Shown piece after piece: positions 50,882 through 59,654 of a stretch of DNA of 64,000 nt (position 1 is its first letter; every line of letters starts with the position of its first letter). The notes under the pieces were generated by a model. That model did no database searches, had not been told where the DNA came from, and saw only the letters and a list, made by a program, of their open reading frames with translations. Made by a program: the position numbers and the translations under genes. The DNA is from Marivirga atlantica (lineage in GTDB: Bacteria; Bacteroidota; Bacteroidia; Cytophagales; Cyclobacteriaceae): positions 372,001-436,000 of the forward strand of contig NZ_JAERQG010000003.1 of NCBI RefSeq assembly GCF_016734805.1, written 5' to 3'.

Positions 50882-51310
50882 TTACTTTCTGTCTGACTTC
50901 AGTAAATCCCTAATTTCTGTAAGCAATTCGATATCCTTAGGAGTAGAAACCGTCTTGTCTTCTACATTTTCAGATTTTCGCTTTAAGGAGTTGAATAGTT
51001 TTATCACGGAGAATATGCAAAATGCGATGATAACAAAGTCTATTGTAGTTTGTAAAAAGCTACCATAATTAATCGCAACAGCTTCTTGTATAATCTTACC
51101 TTGCTCATTGAGTTGTTCTGGTTTAATGGTTATGGCCAGACTTGTAAAATCAACTTCTCCTGTAAAGTAACTTATACATGGAGATATAATATCACCAACT
51201 AATGATGATACTACTTTGCTAAAAGCGGTACCAACTATAATACCTATTGCCATATCAAACACATTCCCTTTTATGGCAAATTCCTTAAATTCTTTAATAA
51301 TCTTTTTCAT
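50882..51310 (-). CDS. mscL: Large-conductance mechanosensitive channel
   Basis: Pressure-relief channel. 142 residues with two membrane helices: TM1 GNVFDMAIGIIVGTAFSKVVSSLVGDIISP (about 15-44) and TM2 FLQTTIDFVIIAFCIFSVIKLFNS (about 85-108), and a C-terminal amphipathic cytosolic helix starting EDKTVSTP. The AIGIIVGTAF segment is the MscL constriction. Ahead of it, a terminator of the DUF2911 gene separates it. Confidence 0.96.
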   Translation of the reverse strand: MKKIIKEFKEFAIKGNVFDMAIGIIVGTAFSKVVSSLVGDIISPCISYFTGEVDFTSLAITIKPEQLNEQGKIIQEAVAINYGSFLQTTIDFVIIAFCIFSVIKLFNSLKRKSENVEDKTVSTPKDIELLTEIRDLLKSDRK

Positions 51311-51324
51311 AAGTGCTGAAACAA

Positions 51325-51350
51325 AAAAACCTCTAATTAAAGAGGTTTTT
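51325..51350 (-). terminator. Rho-independent terminator after the DUF2911 gene
   Basis: AAAAACCTCT / AGAGGTTTTT with an AATTAA loop. On the minus strand it follows the DUF2911 stop and ends in a T-run; the form works in both directions. Confidence 0.85.
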
Positions 51351-51372
51351 TCAATTAGAAAATTATTGTGCT

Positions 51373-51921
51373 TTAATTGATAAAATTGATTGGCACTTCA
51401 ACAAGCGTATCACTCCAAATAAACTGCATCTTAACCTCCCCGTTGGATTGATCAAACATAATCGTGAAAGGCTCATACGTTTCTTTCGCTTCCATTACAG
51501 GAACTTCAAACCTCAAGTAATCTTTTTTCTCATCATACTTATATGCTCCCCACTGACCTAAATCCTTATTCAGAATGATAGTCCACTGCTCCTCTCCCGG
51601 AATTGTGAATACCGTATAAGTACCTGCCTCAACTTTGTTACCTGCCATTAATACATCTTTTGTTAAAGTGATTTCAGTAGCTTCATTAGCACCAGTTCTC
51701 CATATTTTTCCGGTAGGTGCTAATGGTGCATCAGCAGTAAAAGCTTCTCTACCTCTTAAATGAGGTCTTCCGTAAGTTACCTTCACATAGGCATCATCAA
51801 ATTTATAAGTTACCATTCCTAAAGGACTAGGCTTTTGTTTGAGTGCTTCCTGAGCTTTAACAGCTGAAACACTTAAAAAAAGTAAAAGAGTAAGAGATAG
51901 TATGCTTAGAGTATTTTTCAT
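51373..51921 (-). CDS. DUF2911 exported protein
   Basis: 182 residues from ATG 51921, which begins a normal signal peptide (MKNTLSILSLTLLLFLSVSAVKAQ); an upstream frame start at 51972 is disfavoured. The mature domain has PSPLGMVTYKFDDAYVKVTYGRPHLRGREAF, GKIWRTGANEATEITLTKDVLM and GTYTVFTIPGEEQWTIILNKDLGQWGAYKYD (each read in part), the clear signature of DUF2911, a beta-rich family of Bacteroidota. Role unknown. Separated from mscL by its terminator. Confidence 0.88.
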   Translation of the reverse strand: MKNTLSILSLTLLLFLSVSAVKAQEALKQKPSPLGMVTYKFDDAYVKVTYGRPHLRGREAFTADAPLAPTGKIWRTGANEATEITLTKDVLMAGNKVEAGTYTVFTIPGEEQWTIILNKDLGQWGAYKYDEKKDYLRFEVPVMEAKETYEPFTIMFDQSNGEVKMQFIWSDTLVEVPINFIN

Positions 51922-51982
51922 TTGATCAATTTTTAATTTTAACACGAAGCAATTTACAATTTTTAGTCGCATTATAATAGGC

Positions 51983-51990
51983 TATATTTG
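51983..51990 (+). promoter_or_regulatory. Putative -7 element of dCMP deaminase gene
   Basis: TATATTTG, the Bacteroidota -7 consensus, ends four bases before the ATG at 51995. The mRNA would be leaderless, as proposed for cydA. Confidence 0.45.
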
Positions 51991-51994
51991 TTTT

Positions 51995-52477
51995 ATGGAA
52001 AAACCACAGTTTGATGATATCTTCATGGAGCTGGCCGTTAACCTGGCTAAACGCTCACATTGTATAAAAAGACATGTTGGCGCTGTGCTAACAAAGGATA
52101 CGCGCATCATTTCTATTGGTTATAATGGACCACCGGCAGGTACCCATAATTGTGATGAAGAGTATCCGGAAACAGGTTGTGGTAGAGATGCTAAAGGAAG
52201 TTGTTTACTGGCTATACATGCTGAGCAAAATGCCATTATGTATGCTGTAAAAAACAAAGCCTCCGTTGAAGATTCTACACTTTATGTAACACTCTCCCCC
52301 TGTATTTCTTGTGCCAGAATTATTTACAGTATGGGTATCAAAAAAGTGATCTACTTAAATTCTTATGCCGAATATAAAGGTTTGGCTAACGATGAAGGCC
52401 TTGACTTTTTAAAAGAATTTGGTGTTTCAGTTGAAAAGTATGAGGGTAATTTGGAGAATGTTACGCATATGATTTAA
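51995..52477 (+). CDS. dCMP deaminase / ComEB-like cytidylate deaminase
   Basis: 160 residues. Zinc deaminase motifs are complete: HAEQNAI (the HAE with catalytic Glu) and PCISCARII (PCxxC). The insert HNCDEEYPETGCGRDAKGSC before HAE is the dCMP-deaminase type. It converts dCMP to dUMP for dTTP synthesis. The first residues FDDIFMELAVNLAKRSHC are typical of the family. Promoter-like TATATTTG lies four bases before the start codon. Confidence 0.92.
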   Translation: MEKPQFDDIFMELAVNLAKRSHCIKRHVGAVLTKDTRIISIGYNGPPAGTHNCDEEYPETGCGRDAKGSCLLAIHAEQNAIMYAVKNKASVEDSTLYVTLSPCISCARIIYSMGIKKVIYLNSYAEYKGLANDEGLDFLKEFGVSVEKYEGNLENVTHMI

Positions 52478-52483
52478 TAGCAA

Positions 52484-52956
52484 ATGAAAACCTTAAAAAT
52501 CATTTTCTCAACGGTCTTAATGTTAATTTATATTTCATCTTGTGATCAAGAAGAGTCCAATCCGCAAGAAGAATTAAACTTGCTTGGTTATTGGCAACTG
52601 TCCGATACTAAATTTCTTAGTTAGGATTTTGATACTTTTTTTGCGAAGAGCAAGCTAAGAATTGTGAACAACCCTTAGACTTTCAACCCTTTACATATGA
52701 ATTATTAGCCGACAGCACCTATAAAATATATGAATCCGATAGTATTACTTCATCAGGAAGTTGGAAGACATTTAGAAAACTAGATTCGATTACTTTTACG
52801 GCTAACAATGGTTATACTTTAGCCTACAACATTATAAGCTTAGACCCATCAAATTTACAATTATCCTATAAAGACACCGTTTATTTGACTTTAAACCAAT
52901 TTGATGTTTTTGAAATTAAATTCAACATGAATTTATATTTTAAAAGAAGGAATTAG
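52484..52956 (+). pseudogene. Decayed lipocalin-like lipoprotein gene
   Basis: Starts with MKTLKIIFSTVLMLIYISSC, a lipoprotein signal, then LLGYWQLSDTKFLS and an in-frame TAG at 52622-52624. After a seven-T run (52636-52642) the reading shifts frame by one base and continues as CEEQAKNCEQPLDFQP to NLYFKRRN and a TAG at 52954. A one-base loss in the T-run plus a nonsense change would explain it. Lipocalin-like features (GYWQL; SGSWKTF) match the intact neighbour downstream. Alternatively sequencing error at the homopolymer could explain one, not both, lesions. Confidence 0.65.
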
Positions 52957-53067
52957 GCCATTGATAGAAAACTCTCTATCTAACTGACAAAATATATAAT
53001 AAAATCAAACTAAAACTTTGAGTATATATTTCTTTTAGTTTTGTTTGCGGTTAATTAAAAAAAATAA

Positions 53068-53562
53068 ATGAAAAATTTTAGACTATTAGTGATATTAGTT
53101 ACCGGATTCCTTTTTCTTTCAGCATGCAATGAAGATGAAGATTTAGGAGCAAAGGCAGATTTTGTAGGTGCATGGGATGTAGTAGACGTTGATATTGAAA
53201 TCAATGTCAACGGTCAGGATATTGAAGATTATTTGGGACAGGATGAAGCTAATCTGTATAAAGCACTAATTTCATCAGAAATTGAATCAATATTCGATGG
53301 AGCAACTATTACCCTAAACAGCAACAATACTTATACTTCAGATATACCTGGAGAGTCCTCAGTGACTGGTACTTGGACCTTGAGAAATAATAAACTGATT
53401 TTAGATGAAGGTTCTTCTGATGAATTCGAATTTACTGTTCTTTCATCATCTAGTTCTAAATTAGAACTACAATATACAGACATTGATAATTCTTCAGATA
53501 TTGATTTTGATGGAACTAATGATGAGTTTGAAGTCATAGTTGATATGACCTATATCAAATAA
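53068..53562 (+). CDS. Lipocalin-like lipoprotein
   Basis: 164 residues. Signal with lipobox LFLSAC, Cys at about residue 20. The mature part FVGAWDVVDVDIEIN then TWTLRNNKLILDEG and FEFTVLSSSSSKLELQYTDID (in parts) fits the lipocalin-like family (beta-barrel with G-x-W). The protein is probably surface or periplasmic; ligand unknown. Its stop overlaps the convergent murB stop by eight bases. A degenerate paralogue lies just upstream. Confidence 0.75.
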   Translation: MKNFRLLVILVTGFLFLSACNEDEDLGAKADFVGAWDVVDVDIEINVNGQDIEDYLGQDEANLYKALISSEIESIFDGATITLNSNNTYTSDIPGESSVTGTWTLRNNKLILDEGSSDEFEFTVLSSSSSKLELQYTDIDNSSDIDFDGTNDEFEVIVDMTYIK

Positions 53563-54586
53563 CAAAATTAACTTCAGGATTTAGCTGTATTCTGAATTTG
53601 GAGTATACTGAATCCTGAATTTTTCTTGCCAGTTCTGCTATTGCCTCTCCTGAGCCATTTCCTTTATTAACAAGCACCAATGCTTGTTTATCATGAACTC
53701 CTACTCCATTTTCATCATAGCCTTTCCAGCCTGCCTGCTCAATAAGCCAACCTGCCGCCACTTTCATCTCTTCATCAGATATGCGGTAAGCTGGTAAAGA
53801 AGGATATTCTTTCAACAGCTCCTCAAATTGCTGTTTATTGATTATTGGGTTCTTGAAAAAACTACCTGAATTTCCTATCTGCTTAGGGTCTGGAAGTTTC
53901 GACTGTCTGATTTGAATTACGGCCTCACTTATATCTTGAATAGAAGGTTCAGTAATATTTTTTTCTGCCAGTGTTTGTTTGATGATGCCATAATCTAACT
54001 TCAACTGATGTGCATTTGGCTTTGATAGTTTGAATTGTACAGCAACTATTAGGTACTGATCTTTTAACTCATGTTTGAAAACACTTTCTCTATAGCCAAA
54101 TTTGCAGTCGTCCGCAGTAAAAGTCTCTACTTCTCCTGACTTTAGGTTAAAGGCCTCAAGGGAATGAAAAACATCCTTAATTTCCACACCATATGCACCA
54201 ATATTCTGCATGGGAGCCGCTCCTACTGTTCCAGGTATAAGCGATAAATTCTCTACTCCTCCCCAATTTTTAGCAATACAGTATTGAACAAACTCATGCC
54301 AATTCTCACCTCCTCCTGCCCTAACAATTAAACTACTATCATCTTGTTGCAATACATTGATGCCAAGCAGCTTATTAAGCACTATCAATCCATCAAAATT
54401 TCTTTGCAATAGAATATTGCTACCACCTCCGAGTATAAGATGCTTGTTCTCTATCCAAAGTTCAGATTTGATTAATGCTTTAAGCTGATCAACTTGGTTA
54501 ATCTCTATCAGGTATTTTGCCTTTACCTCAAAACCGAAAGTATTATAGGGCTTGAGTGAAATATTCTCAGAAAACTGGAGCTGCAT
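53555..54586 (-). CDS. murB: UDP-N-acetylenolpyruvoylglucosamine reductase
   Basis: Peptidoglycan precursor reductase with FAD. 343 residues, long (type I) form. The FAD domain has LILGGGSNILL and LIPGTVGAAPMQNIGAYGVE, and the substrate side has GNSGSFFKNP with the catalytic serine. C-terminal GNGSGEAI and FRIQLNPEVNFV. It is the last gene of a tight five-gene minus-strand operon, 8 bases after xseB. Confidence 0.96.
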   Translation of the reverse strand: MQLQFSENISLKPYNTFGFEVKAKYLIEINQVDQLKALIKSELWIENKHLILGGGSNILLQRNFDGLIVLNKLLGINVLQQDDSSLIVRAGGGENWHEFVQYCIAKNWGGVENLSLIPGTVGAAPMQNIGAYGVEIKDVFHSLEAFNLKSGEVETFTADDCKFGYRESVFKHELKDQYLIVAVQFKLSKPNAHQLKLDYGIIKQTLAEKNITEPSIQDISEAVIQIRQSKLPDPKQIGNSGSFFKNPIINKQQFEELLKEYPSLPAYRISDEEMKVAAGWLIEQAGWKGYDENGVGVHDKQALVLVNKGNGSGEAIAELARKIQDSVYSKFRIQLNPEVNFVI

Positions 54587-54594
54587 TATATGAT

Positions 54595-54798
54595 TTATTC
54601 TTCCATTGCATTAAAAGAATCATCAATATTCTTCTCAATGCCTTTTAACTGATTCTTACAGGTTTTTATAAGTTCAACAGACTGCTGAACCATGCTAGAC
54701 AATTCATCTATAGAAATTTCATCACTCTCAACTTTCTCAAGCAGTGATTCCAATTCATGAAGTGCTTCTTCATAGCTCTTTTGCTTTTTCTTTGCCAT
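54595..54798 (-). CDS. xseB: Exodeoxyribonuclease VII small subunit
   Basis: 67 residues, the normal size of XseB. The helical hairpin SYEEALHELESLLEKVESDEISIDELSSMVQQSVELIKTCKNQLK (read in parts) is typical. It forms ExoVII with XseA, whose gene is not in the window. Its start overlaps the surE stop by one base (TGATG). Confidence 0.93.
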   Translation of the reverse strand: MAKKKQKSYEEALHELESLLEKVESDEISIDELSSMVQQSVELIKTCKNQLKGIEKNIDDSFNAMEE

Positions 54799-55583
54799 CA
54801 GTCTACTTTAATATCCCAATCATCATTAAGCACGCTTATTGTATGGTGTGCTGTTAAATCAAACTGACAAGGAACTACTGAAACGTAGTTATTAGCAATT
54901 GCCCATTCGTCATTGTCTTCTCCCTTATCATGGTTTACAAAGTTGCCCGCCATCCAGAAATATCTTCTACCATTAGGATCATAGCGTTGATCAAATTCTT
55001 CCTGCCACTTTGCATGCGCCTGCCTTACAATTTTAACGCCTTTAAGTGCTTCATTTCTTTTTGGGGGGAAATTGACATTAAGCGTTGTGTATTTTGGCAA
55101 GCCTGTATTTAATACTTGCTCTGCTATCTTTTTAATATAAGGTAATGTATGTTCGAAATCAGCATCGTGTGCATAATCACATAATGAAAAACCTATAGAT
55201 GGAAATCCTTCCACCGCACCCTCAATGGCTGCAGACATGGTACCTGAATAGAGCACACTTATCGAGGTATTACTGCCATGATTAATACCACTCACTACTA
55301 AATCTGGCGTTCTATCTTTCAAAACGTGATTCTTAGCTAATTTTACACAATCAGCCGGTGTGCCAGAGCATTCATAGGCCTTAACTTGATCACCAAAAAT
55401 TTTGGTTTCCTCTAACCTTAAAGTATTACCAATCGTAATGGCGTGCCCCATGCCTGACTGAGGGCTATCAGGTGCCACTACAACTACTTCTCCTATTTGC
55501 TGCATTACTTCAACCAGGTTTCGTATGCCTTTACTGGTAATGCCATCATCGTTAGAAACTAAAATAAGGGGTTTGTTTGCCAT
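54798..55583 (-). CDS. surE: 5'-nucleotidase SurE
   Basis: Survival protein, metal-dependent nucleoside monophosphatase. 261 residues. Signatures: SNDDGITSKGI (Asp-Asp metal ligands), APDSPQSGMGHAIT, ECSGTPADCVKLA and SGINHGSNTS. It starts one base after the stop of the 208-residue gene and overlaps xseB. Cytosolic. Confidence 0.97.
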   Translation of the reverse strand: MANKPLILVSNDDGITSKGIRNLVEVMQQIGEVVVVAPDSPQSGMGHAITIGNTLRLEETKIFGDQVKAYECSGTPADCVKLAKNHVLKDRTPDLVVSGINHGSNTSISVLYSGTMSAAIEGAVEGFPSIGFSLCDYAHDADFEHTLPYIKKIAEQVLNTGLPKYTTLNVNFPPKRNEALKGVKIVRQAHAKWQEEFDQRYDPNGRRYFWMAGNFVNHDKGEDNDEWAIANNYVSVVPCQFDLTAHHTISVLNDDWDIKVD

Positions 55584-55584
55584 G

Positions 55585-56211
55585 TTAATCTGCCGCTAAT
55601 TCGTTGTAATAATTGGTTATTTTAATAAGATCAAGTTGTCTATCTGATCTGAGTTTATTCTTACGCATATACTTTTCCACATCATTCTGATACTTCCCGA
55701 AGAAAGCTAATAAATCCTTCTTCTTTTCAGTGTACTGGACTATTCTTCCGTCAGTGGTTAAGAAATAGTAGTCATAAGATAGAATTGATCTTGAACTCAA
55801 AGTACGTGAGGTACCTCTGTAAAATGGTGAATTGTAATTGTTATTATTTTGAACCACCACATATTCCCTTGACATCAAGGTAATTGGACCTTCTTCTAAG
55901 ATCTCAAAAAAAATAGGTACATCAACTGAACCATTGAGGTTGTATGGCAATGCATAGAAATATCTAAAACGCTTAAAATACTGACCATGGAAGCTAACAG
56001 ATAGCAGTTGCTGTGAAGAAAAAGCTTTCACCTGCCCATCAATAGCCAGTTGGACTAAATTAGTTTTAAAGTCGTACTGAATATTTCCTCTGATTGAATC
56101 GCCATCATTAAGCACTACCACACCAGGATGCCACATTTCATTAGGTAGCTCTTGCGCTATACCCTTTGAAAAAAAAACTGCAAGTAATATGATGATAATG
56201 CTAATTCTCAA
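55585..56211 (-). CDS. Exported protein of unknown function, TTG start after ribBA
   Basis: 208 residues from TTG 56211. All upstream ATGs fall inside ribBA, while TTG one base after the ribBA stop gives a proper signal peptide, MRISIIIILLAVFFSKGIAQ. The mature part PNEMWHPGVVVLNDGDSIRGNIQYDFKTNLVQLAIDGQVKAFSSQQLLSVSF (in parts) and RYFYALPYNLNGSVDVPIFFEILEEGPITLM are beta-rich; not a family I recognise with certainty. The gene sits between ribBA and surE with one-base gaps on both sides. Confidence 0.7.
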   Translation of the reverse strand: MRISIIIILLAVFFSKGIAQELPNEMWHPGVVVLNDGDSIRGNIQYDFKTNLVQLAIDGQVKAFSSQQLLSVSFHGQYFKRFRYFYALPYNLNGSVDVPIFFEILEEGPITLMSREYVVVQNNNNYNSPFYRGTSRTLSSRSILSYDYYFLTTDGRIVQYTEKKKDLLAFFGKYQNDVEKYMRKNKLRSDRQLDLIKITNYYNELAAD

Positions 56212-56212
56212 A

Positions 56213-57436
56213 TTAATTCTTCTTAAGAATTGTATGCCCCATTTTATCTCTTTTAGTACGTAAGTAGTTCTCATTGTGCTTGTTAGGTGGAATTTCCAAT
56301 GCAACATTATCCACAATTTCCAAGCCATAACCTAATAGCCCTGCTCTTTTAGTAGGATTGTTAGATATCAGGCGAATTTTACTTACTCCTAATTTGCGTA
56401 ATATTTGAGCTCCCACACCATAATCTCTCTGGTCCATTTTGAAGCCAAGGTGTAAATTAGCCTCCACTGTATCCATACCTTCTTCCTGAAGTTTATAGGC
56501 TTTTAGTTTATTCATCAAGCCGATACCCCTACCCTCCTGATTCATGTAAACAATTACACCTTTACCTTCCTTCTCGATCATTTGCATAGCCTCATGGAGT
56601 TGAGGTCCACAATCACATCGGCATGAACCGAAGATATCACCAGTTACGCAGGATGAGTGAACACGAACCATAATAGGTTCATCTTTTTCCCACTCTCCTT
56701 TAATTAGAGCCAAATGATTTTCTTTGGTAGTAGTTTGCTCGTAAGCCTTGAGTTTGAAATCTCCAAAATCAGTTGGCATTTCAACCATCACCTTTTCTTC
56801 AACTAAAGACTCATGCTCAAGACGGTATTCTATCAAATCCTTGATGGTAACCAGTTTTAATTCAAACTCATCAGCTACTTTTCTTAAATCAGGTAGACGA
56901 GCCATGGTACCATCTTCATTCATAATTTCAACTAAAGCACCTCCCGGCTGTAATCCCGCCAGGCGAGCAAAATCAACCGTAGCTTCAGTGTGTCCTGTTC
57001 TTCTCAGTACTCCACCTTTTCTGGCCTTTAATGGAAAAATATGACCAGGCTTACCTAGCTCTTCTGGTTTGGTATCAGGATTAACAAGTGCCTGAATTGT
57101 TTTTGACCTGTCACTAGCAGAAATACCAGTAGTGCAGCCATGTCCAATTAAATCAACAGAAACAGTAAATGGAGTCTCAAACTGAGCCGTGTTTTTACCA
57201 ACCATCAATTCTAGACCTAACTCTTCACAGCGCTCTTCAGGTATCGAGGCACATATAAGACCTCTACCATGTTTGGACATAAAGTTGATAATTTCAGGGG
57301 TCACCTTCTCTGCTGCACAAATGAAGTCTCCCTCATTCTCCCTATCCTCATCATCAACAACTATTATAATTTCCCCGTTTTTGATTGCTTCAATAGCATC
57401 CTCTATGCTATCTACAGGTATATTTTTGTTACTCAT
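56213..57436 (-). CDS. ribBA: Bifunctional riboflavin synthesis protein RibBA
   Basis: 407 residues. The N half is DHBP synthase: [22 protein letters not shown] and [14 protein letters not shown]. The C half is GTP cyclohydrolase II with the zinc site [23 protein letters not shown] (three cysteines) and [18 protein letters not shown], and it ends with NNPTK. Both supply riboflavin precursors. First gene of the operon with the 208-residue gene, surE, xseB and murB. I found no FMN riboswitch in the 168 bases upstream. Confidence 0.97.
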   Translation of the reverse strand: MSNKNIPVDSIEDAIEAIKNGEIIIVVDDEDRENEGDFICAAEKVTPEIINFMSKHGRGLICASIPEERCEELGLELMVGKNTAQFETPFTVSVDLIGHGCTTGISASDRSKTIQALVNPDTKPEELGKPGHIFPLKARKGGVLRRTGHTEATVDFARLAGLQPGGALVEIMNEDGTMARLPDLRKVADEFELKLVTIKDLIEYRLEHESLVEEKVMVEMPTDFGDFKLKAYEQTTTKENHLALIKGEWEKDEPIMVRVHSSCVTGDIFGSCRCDCGPQLHEAMQMIEKEGKGVIVYMNQEGRGIGLMNKLKAYKLQEEGMDTVEANLHLGFKMDQRDYGVGAQILRKLGVSKIRLISNNPTKRAGLLGYGLEIVDNVALEIPPNKHNENYLRTKRDKMGHTILKKN

Positions 57437-57604
57437 AAAAATTCAATGTAATGCGGTGAACAAAGGTAATTATATTTTCTTACCCAGTAGTACAAATCAA
57501 AACGAAAGCAGACAGGATGTGTTTACTTTTTTACAGAGCTGTTTACCGATTTCTAACTAATTAATATTGAAACACCAATGTTAATGCTAGTCACTAATTG
57601 ATAA

Positions 57605-59533
57605 TTACTTAACCACTACCATACCAAGTAAATCGCCTATTTCTCGTTTTGCCTCGTTTAGTTGCATTTGGTAGCGGAGTATCTTTTCCTCCTCAATTAA
57701 AGAGTCTGTCTCCCTAAGTTTTTGAACATTAAGATCAAGCAGATGTAAAATAGACCTATGTTTTAAGCGCAGCACATGAGTAAAAGCAGAATCATTAAGA
57801 ATATGTCTTTCATGGATTGTGTAAATCTGGAATTTCTTTTCCCAATTTTCACTCAACTCATATCTATCAGTAAATAATGAAAAAATTGCCTTTCTTATTT
57901 CTTCATCCCCATTTTTGATGAAATGCGCTTCATTAAGAATTTCACCTTTATTTAAGTAATTCTTAAAATCCTCGAAAATACGTTTGTAAACAGGATGAAT
58001 GAATTCAGTACTTTTAAATTCATTTATTAAATACTGTATTAAAGTAGTTTCTTCTGCCAGCGGCAAGTCACCATAACTCAAGAGTAACCTAATACTTTCC
58101 TTTTCCTGTAAAGCGGCCACTTCAAAAGGGCTATACTTTTTCTGAATCTGCTCGGAGGCCTGGCTATAATTATGACTGAGATTATTAGCCTGTTGCTTTG
58201 TAATATCACCTTTTACCTGTTTTTCACGTAGAATAATCTTATTCTGCTCAGCCACCAAAATCGCTTCATCTATCTCCAGAATTTCACTGGTTTCCTTAAC
58301 ATAAATAGCGCGTTTAACAGGATCAGGTATCTTTGAGATAGATCGTACTATCTCTTGAATAGTCTCTGCTTTTCTGATCGGATCCTTCTTAGTATCCTCC
58401 AAAAGTAAATCAGACTTAAATCGGATAAAATCCTTCGCATTATCTTCCAGATATTTTTTAAAGGCTTCATCTCCTAGCCGTTGTGAATAGCTGTCCGGAT
58501 CCTCTCCATCGGGAAATAGAACCACCTTCACGTTCAAACCACCTTCTAGAATCAAATCTATTCCTCTTAATGATGCTTTGATACCAGCCGTATCACCATC
58601 AAATAATACAGTGATATTCTTGGTATATCGGCTGATTAATTGAATTTGATTGGTGGTTAATGAAGTACCAGAAGAAGCCACTACATTTTCTACTCCACTC
58701 TGGTGTAATGAGATTACATCCGTATAGCCCTCTACCAAAAAGCAATTATCCTCATTTCTGATTGTTTGCTTGGCTTGGTACATACCATAAAGTACTTCAC
58801 TTTTATGGTAAACAGGTGTTTCTGGAGAATTTATATACTTAGGCTGCTTCTTATCTTTAATTAATATTCTGGCACCAAAAGCAATTGGCTTACCGCTAAT
58901 AGAATGAACAGGAAATATTACTCTATTACGAAAGCGGTCATAAACCTTATCAGTTTCTTCTTTTTTGATGATGAGTCCAGACTTTTCGAGCAATTCTTCG
59001 CTATGCCCTGCAGACTGCGCTGCTTTTAATAACCCATCCCAGCTGTTTAATGCATAGCCAAGATTAAATTTTTCAATAGTCTGTTTAGAAAAGCCTCTTT
59101 CTTTAAAATAGCTTAAACCAATTGATTTGCCCTCTTCATGATTATGAAGTAAATCCTTATAATAATTGGTTGCATAGTTAAGCACAATGTAAAGACTCTC
59201 CTTTTCATTGTATGCCTCTTGCTGTTCAGGAAGCCTTTCGTCTTCTTCTATTTCAATACCGTATTTCTCTGCCAGTTGTTTTATAGCTTCAGGAAAACTA
59301 AGCCCCTCCAGATCCATGATAAACTGTATGGCATCACCAGCTTTTCCACAACCAAAGCATTTATAAATACCTTTATTGGGTGCAACAGAGAAAGAAGGTG
59401 TTTTTTCGTTATGAAAAGGACAACAAGCCCATAGGTTTTGCCCTTTCTTTTTCAGAGAAACATAGTCTCCTACTACCTCTTCAATATCTGCTCTATCCTG
59501 AACTTCACTTATGGTATTCTGACTTAAATTCAC
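57605..59533 (-). CDS. dnaG: DNA primase
   Basis: 642 residues, starting with GTG at 59533. The N-terminal zinc-binding CHC2 domain has CCPFHNEKTPSFSV with a later CFGCGKAGDA (about residues 37-67). The TOPRIM core shows LVEGYTDVISLHQSGVENVVASSGTSL (in parts; EGYTD) and VLFDGDTAGIKAS (DxD type). C-terminal helical region for DnaB binding. Makes RNA primers for replication. Monocistronic here. Confidence 0.97.
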   Translation of the reverse strand: MNLSQNTISEVQDRADIEEVVGDYVSLKKKGQNLWACCPFHNEKTPSFSVAPNKGIYKCFGCGKAGDAIQFIMDLEGLSFPEAIKQLAEKYGIEIEEDERLPEQQEAYNEKESLYIVLNYATNYYKDLLHNHEEGKSIGLSYFKERGFSKQTIEKFNLGYALNSWDGLLKAAQSAGHSEELLEKSGLIIKKEETDKVYDRFRNRVIFPVHSISGKPIAFGARILIKDKKQPKYINSPETPVYHKSEVLYGMYQAKQTIRNEDNCFLVEGYTDVISLHQSGVENVVASSGTSLTTNQIQLISRYTKNITVLFDGDTAGIKASLRGIDLILEGGLNVKVVLFPDGEDPDSYSQRLGDEAFKKYLEDNAKDFIRFKSDLLLEDTKKDPIRKAETIQEIVRSISKIPDPVKRAIYVKETSEILEIDEAILVAEQNKIILREKQVKGDITKQQANNLSHNYSQASEQIQKKYSPFEVAALQEKESIRLLLSYGDLPLAEETTLIQYLINEFKSTEFIHPVYKRIFEDFKNYLNKGEILNEAHFIKNGDEEIRKAIFSLFTDRYELSENWEKKFQIYTIHERHILNDSAFTHVLRLKHRSILHLLDLNVQKLRETDSLIEEEKILRYQMQLNEAKREIGDLLGMVVVK

Positions 59534-59654
59534 TGATTTTTCTTAAAAAGAGATTTAAAACAACTATTTAAGGCTGAGTATTGTTAGCTTATTCGAATAA
59601 ACTTAACTTGCGCCCAAGTATACAAAATTAAGACTTTTTACGAGTAAAAAATAT

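Noticed and set aside
57437-57604. FMN riboswitch upstream of ribBA
   Set aside because: The conserved AGGATA, GGGGCAGGGT-type boxes of the RFN element are not present.
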